Numbered from the stretch's first letter, positions 27,023-35,865 are shown. The stretch is 64,000 bases of DNA from Corynebacterium bovis DSM 20582 = CIP 54.80 (GCF_030408615.1 NZ_CP047187.1:248001-312000); one strand, 5' to 3'. Notes: generated by a model from the letters alone, not told the origin. Translations and numbers: made by a program.

Positions 27023-27192
27023 CGCTGACCTCCGCCCGCTCATCCGTCGGTCCCGGACCGTCGCTGACCTCCGCCGTCGCATCCGCCGTCGCCTCCGCCG
27101 TCGTATCCGCCCGCCCGGCCGCCACCCGGCGCCGCCTCCCCGGTCCGGGTAGGGCCCACGGACCCCGGCAGGCGGGGGACCGGAGGGAGGGC

Positions 27193-27198
27193 TAAGGT
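27193..27198 (+). promoter_or_regulatory. -10 box TAAGGT, leaderless start of the FAD oxidoreductase
   Basis: TAAGGT ends 8 bases before ATG 27207. There is no Shine-Dalgarno site between them, and this decides the start over a TTG at 27198. Confidence 0.55.
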
Positions 27199-27206
27199 TG
27201 AATCAC

Positions 27207-28757
27207 ATGAGCCTTTCACGCAGCGCACTGTCCGTGGTCGGACGTCTCACAGATGCCCTCGTGGACACGTTCGGCTCGGGGCCGGGCGTGGACCCGCGTG
27301 AACTGCAGCCGGTGGGCTGGTTCCGCCACGGGGAAGCGGTCGACCGGCTCCTCGAGAGCTTCCGCGCGGTTCCCGCCGGCTCCCGCGTCCGCCTGGCGAA
27401 GCGTACGTCGAACCTCTTCCGGGCGCGCGCGAACGGCGACGTCCCGGGGCTCGACGTCTCCGGCCTCGGCGGGGTCATCGCCGTCGACCCGGTGGAGCGC
27501 ACCGCGGACGTCCAGGGCATGTGCACGTACGAGGACCTCGTGGACACGGTGCTGCCCCACGGCCTCGCCCCGTACGTCGTCCCGGAGCTGAAGACCATCA
27601 CCCTCGGCGGGGCGGTGACCGGCATGGGCGTGGAGTCGACGAGTTTCCGCAACGGCCTGCCGCACGAGTCGGTGCTGGAGATGGACATCCTCACCGGCAC
27701 CGGCGAGATCGTCACGTGCTCCCCGGAGCGCAACGTGGACCTCTACCGGGGGTTCCCCAACTCCTACGGGTCGCTCGGCTACGCGGTGCGCCTGAAGATC
27801 CGGCTGGAGCCGGTCGAGCCGTACGTCGCCCTGCGCCACGTGCGCTTCTCCGACGTCACCGAGCTCACCGCGGCGCTGGAGCGGATCGTCGTCGAGAAGT
27901 CCTGGGACGGTGAACGCGTCGACTACCTCGACGGCGTCGTCTTCAGCCTGGACGAGGCCTACCTCGTGCTCGGCACGCAGACCTCCGAGCCGGGCCCGGT
28001 GAGCGACTACACCCGGGACCGGATCTACTACCGCTCCATCCAGCACCCGGAGGGCGTGTCCCGCGACCGCCTGACGATCCGCGACTACCTGTGGCGCTGG
28101 GACATCGACTGGTTCTGGTGCTCCCGGGCGTTCGGCACCCAGGACCCGACGCTGCGCACCCTGTGGCCCCGGCCGCTGCTCCGGTCGAGTTTCTACTGGA
28201 AGATCGTCGGCTGGGACCGGAAGTACGACCTCGCCGACCGGATCGAGGCCCGCGCCGGGCGCCCCGCCCGCGAGCGGGTCGTCCAGGACATCGAGGTCAC
28301 GCCCGACCGGCTGCCCGAGTTCCTCACCTGGTTCTTCACCGCCTCCGAGATCCAGCCCGTGTGGCTGTGCCCCATCCGGCTCAGTGACGACGCTGCGCGT
28401 CTCACGGGCCGTGGGGAGGTTCTCGACGACGCCACCGCGCGGGCCGACGGCTCCGGTGACCACCCCTGGCCGCTCTACCCGCTCACCCCGGAGACGACGT
28501 GGGTGAACGTCGGCTTCTGGTCCAGTGTGCCCGTCGACCTCATGGGGCCCGAGGCCCCGCCCGGGGCGTTCAACCGGGAGGTCGAGCGCGTGGTCAACAG
28601 TCTCGGCGGCCACAAGTCCCTCTACTCCGAGGCGTTCTACCCCAGGGACGTCTTCGAGGGCCTGTACGGCGGCGGCATCCCCGGACTACTGAAGAAGACC
28701 TTTGACCCCGAGGGACGGTTCCCCGGGCTGTACGAGAAGACGGTGGGAGGAGCTTAG
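27207..28757 (+). CDS. FAD-binding oxidoreductase, probable 10-methylene fatty-acid reductase (BfaA/TmsA-like)
   Basis: A 516-residue FAD-linked oxidase of the DHCR24-like type. The FAD domain is seen in ARANGDVPGLDVSGLGGVIAVDP and LKTITLGGAVTGMGVESTSFRNGLPHESV. The next gene, separated by 4 bases, is a CFA-type methyltransferase. In mycobacteria and other actinobacteria this pair (bfaAB, tmsAB) makes 10-methyl branched (tuberculostearic) acids: the methyltransferase adds a methylene group to oleoyl phospholipid and the flavoprotein reduces it. Tuberculostearic acid is known from a few corynebacteria. The assignment rests on sequence type and pairing. Confidence 0.82.
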   Translation: MSLSRSALSVVGRLTDALVDTFGSGPGVDPRELQPVGWFRHGEAVDRLLESFRAVPAGSRVRLAKRTSNLFRARANGDVPGLDVSGLGGVIAVDPVERTADVQGMCTYEDLVDTVLPHGLAPYVVPELKTITLGGAVTGMGVESTSFRNGLPHESVLEMDILTGTGEIVTCSPERNVDLYRGFPNSYGSLGYAVRLKIRLEPVEPYVALRHVRFSDVTELTAALERIVVEKSWDGERVDYLDGVVFSLDEAYLVLGTQTSEPGPVSDYTRDRIYYRSIQHPEGVSRDRLTIRDYLWRWDIDWFWCSRAFGTQDPTLRTLWPRPLLRSSFYWKIVGWDRKYDLADRIEARAGRPARERVVQDIEVTPDRLPEFLTWFFTASEIQPVWLCPIRLSDDAARLTGRGEVLDDATARADGSGDHPWPLYPLTPETTWVNVGFWSSVPVDLMGPEAPPGAFNREVERVVNSLGGHKSLYSEAFYPRDVFEGLYGGGIPGLLKKTFDPEGRFPGLYEKTVGGA

Positions 28758-28761
28758 ACAC

Positions 28762-30189
28762 ATGGCGACAACGGATGACGGGATCCGCGGCAGCAGGCGC
28801 AGCACGCGCGGCGGATCCGGGGCGACGGGGCTGTTCGGCCGCAATTTCACCCCGATGACGGTGGCGGAGATCGTGGAGGCCGTGACCGTCCCCCCGCTGC
28901 CCTTCCGGGTGGAGGCGTTCGACGGCTCCTCGACCGGGCCGGCGGACACGCCGCTGAAGATCCGGCTCACCTCACCGCACGCGCTGGCGTACATCGTCAC
29001 CGCGCCCGGCGACCTGGGCCTGGCGCGGGCGTACATCACCGGTGAGCTGCGGATCGACGGGGAGTCCCCGGCGCACCCGTACTCGATGTTCGACGCCCTC
29101 CAGACGTTCTACTACGAGTCGTTCCGCAAGCCCTCGGCGGCGACGCTCGTGCGCATCGCGCGGTCGCTCCGCGCGCTCGGGGGCGTGCACCTCATGCCGG
29201 CCCCGCCGCAGGAGGAGCTGCCGGGCTGGCGGAAGGCCCTGCTGGAGGGCCTGTCCCGCCACTCGAAGGAGCGGGACAAGGAGTCGGTGTCGCGCCACTA
29301 CGACGTCGGCAACGACTTCTACGAGCTCTTCCTCGGCGACTCGATGGCGTACACCTGCGCCTACTACCCGGACGAGGGCACGGGCCCCGGCGGGGCGTGG
29401 AACCCGGCCGACTGGCCGAAGGGCAGCGCCGTCCACGACGGCCTCACCGCCGCCCAGGAGAACAAGCACCGGCTGATCTTCGACAAGCTGAAGCTCTCCG
29501 AGGGCGACCGGCTGCTCGACGTCGGCTGCGGCTGGGCGGGCATGGTCTGCTACGCCGCGCGGCACGGGGTGAAGGCCGTCGGCGTCACCCTCTCCCGGGA
29601 GCAGTACGAGTGGGGTGCGCGGCGCATCCGGGAGGAGGGGTTGGAGGACCTCGCCGAGGTGCGGTGCATGGACTACCGGGACGTCAAGGAGGAGGGGTTC
29701 GACGCGGTCAGCGCGATCGGCATCCTCGAGCACATCGGTCTGGACAACTACGAGGACTACTTCAGCCGGCTCTACGCGAAGCTGCGCCCGGGCGGCCGGA
29801 TGCTCAACCACTGCATCACCCGCCCGACGAACGAGCGGGTGAAGACCGGGCAGTTCATCGACCGGTACATCTTCCCCGACGGTGAGCTCACCGGGTCCGG
29901 CACGATCATCTCCACGATGCAGGACGTGGGCTTCGACGTCGTCCACGCGGAGAACCTGCGGTTCCACTACCAGCGCACGCTCCACGACTGGTGTGAGCTG
30001 CTCGCGGAGAACTGGGACGCGGCGACGGAGCTCGTCGGCGAGCCGACGGCCCGCCTGTTCGGCCTGTACATGGCCGGGTCCGAGTGGGGCTTCGAGCACA
30101 ATGTCGTGCAGCTCCACCAGGTCCTCGGCGTGAAGCTCCACGAGGGTGGCGCGGCGAACCTGCCGGTCCACCAGTGGTGGCGCGCCTGA
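28762..30189 (+). CDS. CFA-synthase-like methyltransferase (BfaB/TmsB-like)
   Basis: A 475-residue SAM-dependent lipid methyltransferase of the cyclopropane-fatty-acid synthase family. It has an N-terminal lipid-recognition region (ARAYITGELRIDG), the SRHYDVGNDFYELFLGDSMAYTCAYY signature, the SAM loop LLDVGCGWAG (251-260), and the IGILEHIGLDNYEDYF segment. The ribosome site GGGAGGAG lies inside the end of the upstream oxidoreductase gene, so the two are one operon. Expected substrate is the double bond of phospholipid-bound oleate, giving a 10-methylene product for the flavoprotein. Confidence 0.87.
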   Translation: MATTDDGIRGSRRSTRGGSGATGLFGRNFTPMTVAEIVEAVTVPPLPFRVEAFDGSSTGPADTPLKIRLTSPHALAYIVTAPGDLGLARAYITGELRIDGESPAHPYSMFDALQTFYYESFRKPSAATLVRIARSLRALGGVHLMPAPPQEELPGWRKALLEGLSRHSKERDKESVSRHYDVGNDFYELFLGDSMAYTCAYYPDEGTGPGGAWNPADWPKGSAVHDGLTAAQENKHRLIFDKLKLSEGDRLLDVGCGWAGMVCYAARHGVKAVGVTLSREQYEWGARRIREEGLEDLAEVRCMDYRDVKEEGFDAVSAIGILEHIGLDNYEDYFSRLYAKLRPGGRMLNHCITRPTNERVKTGQFIDRYIFPDGELTGSGTIISTMQDVGFDVVHAENLRFHYQRTLHDWCELLAENWDAATELVGEPTARLFGLYMAGSEWGFEHNVVQLHQVLGVKLHEGGAANLPVHQWWRA

Positions 30190-30263
30190 CGCACGCGCGG
30201 CGTCGTCCCCTCCCTCCCCGGGCGGGGCGGTGACCGGGGGCGGGTGCGCGGTAGGGTGATGCG

Positions 30264-30692
30264 ATGGCGTCGATGAGGGACACGATCGGGGAGAAGGTCG
30301 AGAAGCTGACCGCGCACCACAGCGCGCTCAAGGAGCGGCGCCACGGGTACCTCGTGCGGCCGCTGACGCTCATCGTCGGGTGGCTCGTCGTCGTCGGCGG
30401 GATCGTCACGATCCCCGCGCCCGGGCCGGGGTGGGTCACCGTGTTTGTGGGGGTGGGGATCTTGTCGCTCGAACTGCGGTGGGCGCAGCGCCTGCTGGAG
30501 TGGGGTGTCGCGAGGTACGACGTCTTCGACGACTGGTTCCACCGGCAGTCCCGGGGGACGCGGTGGGTCCTCATCGCCCTGCTCATCGTGGTGATCTGGG
30601 TGGTGTTCGCCGCGATCGCGTGGGCGATGTGGTGGTTCGGGCTGGCCGGGTGGCTCGACCCGGTCGCCGCGCGGCTGGGCCTGCACAGGTAG
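30264..30692 (+). CDS. PGPGW-motif (TIGR02611-type) membrane protein
   Basis: A 142-residue membrane protein with two helices before and after the family signature PGPGW (53-57), and a third near 105-130. The function of the family is unknown. A TAGGGT -10 box ends 6 bases before the ATG, so it has its own leaderless promoter rather than depending only on the lipid operon 74 bases upstream. It may still be functionally linked to membrane lipids. Confidence 0.83.
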   Translation: MASMRDTIGEKVEKLTAHHSALKERRHGYLVRPLTLIVGWLVVVGGIVTIPAPGPGWVTVFVGVGILSLELRWAQRLLEWGVARYDVFDDWFHRQSRGTRWVLIALLIVVIWVVFAAIAWAMWWFGLAGWLDPVAARLGLHR

Positions 30693-30718
30693 GCGCCGCG
30701 CCGACCGCGCCCCGGCAG

Positions 30719-30786
30719 ATGTCGGCGACTGGCAGCTGCGGGTCAAATTCGGGCGGTTTTCTGACCTGACGCTGCCAGTCGCCGAC
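30719..30786. repeat. Intergenic palindrome of the CTGCCAGTCGC family
   Basis: GTCGGCGACTGGCAG (30721-30735) and CTGCCAGTCGCCGAC (30772-30786) are perfect 15-bp inverted arms around an AT-richer centre with a TTTT run. It sits between convergent genes and could terminate transcription both ways. The arms recur in the array at 32771-32984. Confidence 0.75.
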
Positions 30787-30816
30787 TTCCCCGCCCCCCG
30801 CCCCCTCCCGCGGCCG

Positions 30817-31881
30817 TCAGGCGGTGAGCCCCGCCCCCTCGAGCGCGGCGATGAGCGCCTCGGTCTCCGCCTCGTCGGTGACGGTGAGCCGCACGCCCTC
30901 GCCGGCGAAGCAGCGCACGACGACCCCGTGCTCGATCATGAGCTCGGCGATCTCCTCGGAGCGCTCCCCGAGCGGCAGCCACACGAAGTTCGTCTCGGAC
31001 GGGACGCGCAGGTCCTCCCGCACGGCGGCGACGACCCGCTCGCGCTGCCGGCACGTGGTCTCCACCCGCTCGCGCAGTTCGTCCTGCGCGGCGAGGCTCG
31101 TCACCCCGGCGGCGAGGGCGAGGCTGCTCACGGCGAACGGCACGCCGACCTTCGACACGCCCTCGACGAACGTCCGGTGCCCGACGAGGAACCCGAGGCG
31201 CAGCCCGGCCAGCCCGTACGCCTTGGAGAACGTGCGCATGACCGCGAGGTTCGGGAACTCGCTCAGCAGGCTGAGGCCGTCCGGGGTGTCCGAGTCGGTG
31301 TAGTCGATGTACGCCTCGTCGAGAACAACCGGGATCGTCTCCGGGATGCTGCCCATGAACTCGCGGAACTCCGCGTCGGTGACCGTGGTGCCCGTCGGGT
31401 TGTTCGGGTTGCACACGATGATGAGCCGCGTCCGGTCCGTGACGGCGGCGGCCATCGCGGGCAGGTCGTTGCGCAGGTCGGGGGTGAGGGGGACGGCGAC
31501 GGGCGTGGCGCCGGCGATGCGGCAGAGGCCCGGGTAGGCCTCGAAGCTGCGCCACGGGAAGATGACCTCGTCACCGTCGTGGCAGGTGGCGTGCACGATC
31601 TGCAGGCAGATCGCGGACGAGCCGTTGCCGACGGTGACGTTCTCCGGGGTCACCGCCGGGAGGTTGGGGTGCAGGTCGGAGGCCCAGGTCGCGATGGTGC
31701 TGCGGAGTTCCATCGCGGCCATGTCGGGGTAGCGGTTGGCCTTGTCGAGGGCGTGGATGACGGCCTGACGGACGGTGGGGAGGGGACCGTGGGGGGACTC
31801 GTTGCTGGAGAGCTTCACGAGGTCCGCGATGTCACGGCCCTGGACGTAGTTCGAGAGCAGGGAGAGGTCGGCGCGGATCAT
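30817..31881 (-). CDS. pat: Histidinol-phosphate/aromatic aminotransferase (Pat/HisC type)
   Basis: A 354-residue PLP enzyme of the HisC/aromatic aminotransferase branch. LVKLSSNESPHGPLP opens it; NPNNPTGT, DEAYIDY and the PLP-lysine motif TFSKAYGLAGLRLGF are intact; the end is RCFAGEGVRLTV. It resembles corynebacterial Pat, which transaminates prephenate/phenylpyruvate-type substrates. Distinguishing Pat from HisC by eye is uncertain, but the location away from his genes and close to tyrA favours Pat. ATG 31881 follows TAACCT by 8 bases (leaderless). Confidence 0.83.
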   Translation of the reverse strand: MIRADLSLLSNYVQGRDIADLVKLSSNESPHGPLPTVRQAVIHALDKANRYPDMAAMELRSTIATWASDLHPNLPAVTPENVTVGNGSSAICLQIVHATCHDGDEVIFPWRSFEAYPGLCRIAGATPVAVPLTPDLRNDLPAMAAAVTDRTRLIIVCNPNNPTGTTVTDAEFREFMGSIPETIPVVLDEAYIDYTDSDTPDGLSLLSEFPNLAVMRTFSKAYGLAGLRLGFLVGHRTFVEGVSKVGVPFAVSSLALAAGVTSLAAQDELRERVETTCRQRERVVAAVREDLRVPSETNFVWLPLGERSEEIAELMIEHGVVVRCFAGEGVRLTVTDEAETEALIAALEGAGLTA

Positions 31882-32247
31882 GCTCACAGAGGTTACCCTG
31901 TGCAGCCCCCGGCAACCCTGTGATTGGGGTGATTTCACGACGGTGACCTGGGTCGCCCCGGTCCTCCACCGGCCGGGTGAGGTGGGGGTCGGCGGGGGCC
32001 GGCCGGGTGGGGTCACCGGCCGGGCGAGGGTGGGCGAGGGGGTGCGGGCGGGGCGCACCGGACGGGGCGCGGGCGGGCCGCGGGGGCCCGGTTGTCCGGT
32101 GGTGGCGGATGCCCCCGCGTGCCCCCGGGGGAGGCGGCATCACCCGTGCGGCGCACGATGTGTCCGGTTTTTGGCCACCGGGTGCCGGCTACGGTAGTGT
32201 GTCAACCGGCCGTCAGGGTACCGGTGTCACCGGTGAACCGCGGCCGA
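31882..32247. other. Gene-free GC-rich stretch with tRNA-Ser(GCT) promoter
   Basis: No protein-like frame is seen. Near its end TTGGCC (32171-32176) and TAGTGT (32195-32200), 18 bases apart, form a plausible promoter for the tRNA gene. The rest is low-complexity G/C. Confidence 0.45.
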
Positions 32248-32339
32248 GGAGGCGTGCCAGAGCGGCCGAATGGGACTCACTGCTAATGAGTTGTCTGCCT
32301 AACAGCGGACCGGAGGTTCAAATCCTCTCGCCTCCGCCA
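32248..32339 (+). tRNA. tRNA-Ser (GCT)
   Basis: A type II tRNA with acceptor stem GGAGGCG/CGCCTCC, anticodon GCT in the loop of CACTGCTAATGAG, a long variable arm, the T loop GGTTCAAATCC, discriminator G and an encoded CCA (32337-32339). It reads AGC/AGU. Confidence 0.95.
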
Positions 32340-32512
32340 CTTCAAAATTTCACTTCAGTAGCGGTGCCGTCGTAGCCGTCCGATTCTTGTGGTGAGCTTC
32401 GGACATTCCGGTCGCGGGGTGCGTGTGAAGGCGTGTGGTGCGCCTGTTGCAGCTCGCGGGGCGTGCCCCTCATGGTGGTGTGGTGGAGTTTTGAAGTCGC
32501 TGGAAACAGCGG

Positions 32513-32588
32513 GCGCCCGTAGCTCAACGGATAGAGCATCTGACTACGGATCAGAAGGTTGGGGGTTCGAATCCCTCCGGGCGCACCA
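32513..32588 (+). tRNA. tRNA-Arg (ACG), copy 1, CCA encoded
   Basis: Acceptor stem GCGCCCG/CGGGCGC, anticodon arm TCTGACTACGGATCAGA with anticodon ACG (A34 is the TadA substrate; tadA is at 36805), T loop GGTTCGAATCC, discriminator A followed by an encoded CCA. The tRNA body is identical to the copy at 33151. Confidence 0.95.
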
Positions 32589-33150
32589 CTGTTCCTTCGC
32601 CGGACGGTGGTTTCCACCGCCGGGCGCAGGAGGCGGCGTCCCAGGGTATGTGGTGTGCCCCGGGACGTCGCCTCTTTGTGGTGCGGGGGTCATTCGTGGC
32701 GCGGGGTGTGGTGCGGAGTCTGGTCGCGCGTGGGGGATCGCGGCGATCGCGCGGTGGGGATCGGCGCCGACATGTCCGCCACTGGCAGTGCCGGGCGTGC
32801 GGTGTCCCCTGTGTGTCCGCGACTGGCAGTGTCAGGTCAAAAACGGGGCGAAAATTGACCCGGGACTGCCAGTTGCTGACATCCGGTGGGTGGCGGTGAC
32901 CTGGGACTGCCAGTTGCTGACATCCGGTGGGTGGCGGTGACCTGGGACTGCCGGTCGCTGACATCCCGTGGGTGGCGGCGACCCGAGGGCGCAGGTTCCC
33001 GACGTCCGCTGCGGTGGGGTTGGGTCGGCCGCGCCCGGGGACGACGCCGTCCTCCCGCATGACCTGCTGTTTTGTCTCAGTGGGGGTCCGCGGTGTAGGC
33101 TGACATCTCGTTGTCGAGCACATCGTTCTGCGGTGAACTCAGCGACGGCT
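32589..33150. other. Non-coding spacer between two identical tRNA-Arg genes
   Basis: Open frames here are interrupted by repeats and lack ribosome sites. The stretch holds the GACTGCCAGT repeat array (32771-32984). No gene supported. Confidence 0.6.
32771..32984. repeat. 41-bp tandem repeats plus inverted copies of a dispersed palindrome family
   Basis: Three head-to-tail 41-bp units (32862-32902, 32903-32943, 32944-32984) begin GGGACTGCCAGTTGCTGACA; the first two are identical and the third is diverged. Upstream, two inverted arms (CCGCCACTGGCAGTG near 32777 and CCGCGACTGGCAGTGTCAGG near 32818) make long hairpins with them. The same arm sequence builds the palindrome at 30721-30786. It looks like a dispersed intergenic repeat family with local tandem growth. 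Confidence 0.8.
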
Positions 33151-33223
33151 GCGCCCGTAGCTCAACGGATAGAGCATCTGACTACGGATCAGAAGGTTGG
33201 GGGTTCGAATCCCTCCGGGCGCA
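33151..33223 (+). tRNA. tRNA-Arg (ACG), copy 2, no CCA
   Basis: The tRNA body is the same as the copy at 32513, but the discriminator A is followed by CAGC, so CCA must be added by the nucleotidyltransferase. A good terminator follows at once. Confidence 0.95.
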
Positions 33224-33228
33224 CAGCG

Positions 33229-33260
33229 CAACCCGTCCCACATCGTGGGGCGGGTTTTTC
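33229..33260 (+). terminator. Rho-independent terminator after tRNA-Arg copy 2
   Basis: AACCCGTCCCA and TGGGGCGGGTT pair across a 7-base loop and run into TTTTTCG, one of the few classic stem-plus-T-run terminators in the window. Confidence 0.85.
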
Positions 33261-33451
33261 GTTGCCCGGCCATCCGTGCCATTCCGGTGGCGGTGAGGCG
33301 GACAACGCCGCGGAGGGTAGAGGTGTTGTCGCCCCCCAGAGAGGTGGGACAGGTTCCGTGGCGGGGCCGGGGGAGGGCGGCGTCGTCCCTGATGGTGGGC
33401 ATGACTCCGCGCCGGCGGACATGAGGCGGGGCGGGGCCCGGCCGTGCCGGG

Positions 33452-33497
33452 TACTGTGACGTGCGTCGTCGCACGAGGCGGCGGATATTCACCGCCG
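33452..33497 (+). promoter_or_regulatory. -10 box and small palindrome ahead of the serine hydrolase gene
   Basis: TACTGT at 33452-33457 is a plausible -10. Downstream, CGGCGG (33479-33484) and CCGCCG (33492-33497) flank ATATTCA, a 6-bp inverted repeat in the leader. The remainder of the 325-base gap before the gene shows no coding signal. Confidence 0.4.
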
Positions 33498-33548
33498 ACC
33501 GTGCCAGAAAAGGGACAGCACGTCCACTGCACCGGAGGGAAACGCACG

Positions 33549-34598
33549 ATGTCCACACTGTCTGACGCACACGGCACCCCCACTCACTCCACCCACCGCC
33601 CGCGCGCCGCCCACAGCGCGCCGGTCGCGGACGCCTCCCACGGTGCGTCCGGCACCGGGACGACGCCGCCTTCCCGCCGGCGCACCGGCCGGATCATCGC
33701 GGGCGCGGTCGCGGCGTGCGCCCTCGGAGCGGTCGGGCTGGCCGGGCAGGGGGTCGCCGGACCGGTCGCGTCGGCGGTGCCCGCGACCTCCGCGCCGGCG
33801 GGTGACACGACCGCACCCGCGACGCCCGCGACCTCCGCCCCGGCGGCGGCCCCCTCCACCACGGCGGCACCTGCGCCGACGGGTGACACGACCGCACCCG
33901 CCGCCCCCGCTGACCTGCAGCACGCCGTCGACCGCGTCGCGCAGGAGACCGGCGCGACGCTCGGCGTCTCCCTCATCCGCGCCGACGGCACCGGCGCGCA
34001 GTCCGCCGGGCCCTTGCAGTCCGGCCCCGCGTGGTCGACGTCGAAGATCCCCGTGTCCGTCGCCGCGCTGCGCAAGGACCCCACGCTCCTCCCGACGGTC
34101 CAGGCCGCCATCGAGAAGTCGGACAACGCCGCCGCCACGACGCTGTGGGAGTCCCTCGGCACCCCTGAGGAGGCCGGCCGCGCGGCCGAGCAGGTCCTGC
34201 GCGACGGCGGGGACACCACCACGCACGTCGAGACCCGCAAGGTCCGCCCGGAGTTCACCTCCTTCGGCCAGACGCAGTGGTCGCTCGCCGACCAGGCGGC
34301 GTTCATCACGCACCTGCCGCAGGTCGAGGGCGCGGCGCCGGTGCTCGACGCCATGCACCACGTCATCCCCGAGCAGGCCTACGGGCTCGGCACCCTCGCC
34401 GGGGCCGCGTTCAAGGGCGGGTGGGGTCCCGACGAGAACGGCCGCTACCTCGTCCGCCAGGTCGCCCTCGTGGACACCCCGGCGGGTCTGGTCGGCGTGG
34501 CGGTGGCCGTGCAGCCCGCCGACGGGACCTACGAGGCCGGGCAGACCGCGCTCACGGCGCTGGCCGGCGCGATCCGCGGCGTCGTCACCGGGGCGTAG
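33549..34598 (+). CDS. Exported serine hydrolase with class A beta-lactamase fold
   Basis: A 349-residue exported protein. A long N-terminal cytoplasmic segment and membrane helix (RIIAGAVAACALGAVGLAGQG, about 48-68) lead into a 50-residue Pro/Thr/Ala linker. The C-terminal domain has the penicillin-recognising motifs STSK (Ser163, Lys166), SDN (191-193) and KGG (289-291). The Ser-Asp-Asn and Lys-Gly-Gly match class A beta-lactamases, but the Glu166 loop is not obvious, so it may be a hydrolase of unknown substrate rather than a resistance enzyme. GGAGGG precedes the ATG at 33549. Confidence 0.82.
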   Translation: MSTLSDAHGTPTHSTHRPRAAHSAPVADASHGASGTGTTPPSRRRTGRIIAGAVAACALGAVGLAGQGVAGPVASAVPATSAPAGDTTAPATPATSAPAAAPSTTAAPAPTGDTTAPAAPADLQHAVDRVAQETGATLGVSLIRADGTGAQSAGPLQSGPAWSTSKIPVSVAALRKDPTLLPTVQAAIEKSDNAAATTLWESLGTPEEAGRAAEQVLRDGGDTTTHVETRKVRPEFTSFGQTQWSLADQAAFITHLPQVEGAAPVLDAMHHVIPEQAYGLGTLAGAAFKGGWGPDENGRYLVRQVALVDTPAGLVGVAVAVQPADGTYEAGQTALTALAGAIRGVVTGA

Positions 34599-34707
34599 CC
34601 GCAGGACGGACCCCGCCCCCGCACCGCGGCAGCGCCGGACGGGCCGCCGCCGTGCCCGCCCCCGGAACCCCCCCGGAACCCCCCCGGCGCCCCCGCCCCA
34701 CGAACCC

Positions 34708-35865
34708 CTAGAACACCCCGATCTGCGCGCCGATGGACTCGGCGTACCGCAGCTGGTCGAGCCACCCCGGCGCCCCCGGCCGGACGCGGATGATCGGCCG
34801 GTTCGACGGCTCACCCGGCGTCCGCCCGGCCCGGGCCTCGAAACGCAGCCGGGAGGAGTGGCCCGCCTCCGCGAGCACCCGGATGTCCCGGTCGGGGGAG
34901 GCGATGTCCTCGCGCGCGGCGGTGAGCAGCTGGATGGCTTCGTCGAGAACCCCGGCGAGGGCCTCCCGGTTGTTCTCGCACATCGCGCGGACGAGCGCCG
35001 GATCGGTCCCGGCGACGCGCGTCCCGTCGCGGAAACTGGACGCGGCGAGGGACAACGTCAGCGCGCCGCCCTGGTCGCCGGTCACGGCCAGCGCCTCGGC
35101 GAGCACGTGCGGCAGGTGGGACACGCGCGCCACCGCGTGGTCGTGCTTCCGGGCGCGCGCCGGGACGACGACCGCCCCCACCGCGGAGGCCATGCGCACG
35201 ACGCGCCGCCACACGTCCAGCCACTGCCGTTCGGCGTCGCGGCGGGTGCTGTAGGGGTTCGACGTCCCGTTCCCCGCCGCGGCCTGGGGCGCCTCGGGGG
35301 AGACGTCGCGGAGGATGTACTCGTACTCCGCGGCGCGGGGGTTCGTGGGGTAGAGGGGGGACTCGTCCTCGACGGGGACGTCCTCCACGGGGGCGTTGTC
35401 GTACGTGACGACCCACACGCAGCCGGTGAACAGGCCGTCGACGGTCGCCGCCCAGCCGGAGTCCGCCGTGCCCGCCATCGGGTGGCCGCCGACGAACCGG
35501 TGACTCATGCCGTGCGCGGCGACGAGGTCGAGGACCTGCGCCTTCACGCTGGTGACGTCGGTGAACCCGCAGTCGGGGGCGTGCTCGGCGAGGTGGCCGA
35601 GCAGCCCGTCGAGCGCGGGCACCGGCACGGCGAGGACGACGAGCGCGTCCGTGTCCGCCGCGCGCCGCAGCGTGCCGACGAGGTCCGTCGACGCGTCGAA
35701 GCCCTCCGACCGGGCGGCGTCGGCGGGGCCGGCGGAGCGGTTCCATCCGAAGACCGTCCACCCCTGGGCGGTGAGGTCCCGCAGGAGACTGCCGCCGATG
35801 AGGCCGAGGCCGAGGATGCACACGGGCCGGTTGTCGCGGCCGAACGTGTTGAGCGTGCCGGTCAT
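34708..35865 (-). CDS. tyrA: Prephenate dehydrogenase
   Basis: A 385-residue TyrA, which oxidises prephenate (or arogenate) with NAD(P) in tyrosine synthesis. The Rossmann motif ILGLGLIGGSLLRDL starts near residue 17. DVTSVKAQVL and GGHPMAGTADSGW form the substrate site, and a helical C-terminal dimer domain follows (RVSHLPHVLAEALA). A 25-residue Asp/Pro-rich insertion near 185-215 is not usual. ATG 35865 has GAGGAGG upstream. In C. glutamicum tyrA neighbours the tadA-associated gene, as here. Confidence 0.9.
   Translation of the reverse strand: MTGTLNTFGRDNRPVCILGLGLIGGSLLRDLTAQGWTVFGWNRSAGPADAARSEGFDASTDLVGTLRRAADTDALVVLAVPVPALDGLLGHLAEHAPDCGFTDVTSVKAQVLDLVAAHGMSHRFVGGHPMAGTADSGWAATVDGLFTGCVWVVTYDNAPVEDVPVEDESPLYPTNPRAAEYEYILRDVSPEAPQAAAGNGTSNPYSTRRDAERQWLDVWRRVVRMASAVGAVVVPARARKHDHAVARVSHLPHVLAEALAVTGDQGGALTLSLAASSFRDGTRVAGTDPALVRAMCENNREALAGVLDEAIQLLTAAREDIASPDRDIRVLAEAGHSSRLRFEARAGRTPGEPSNRPIIRVRPGAPGWLDQLRYAESIGAQIGVF

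Noticed and set aside
32389..32940. Open frame of 183 codons across tRNA-Arg copy 1 and the repeat array
   Set aside because: It runs through the tRNA gene and translates the tandem repeats; no ribosome site and no conserved protein.
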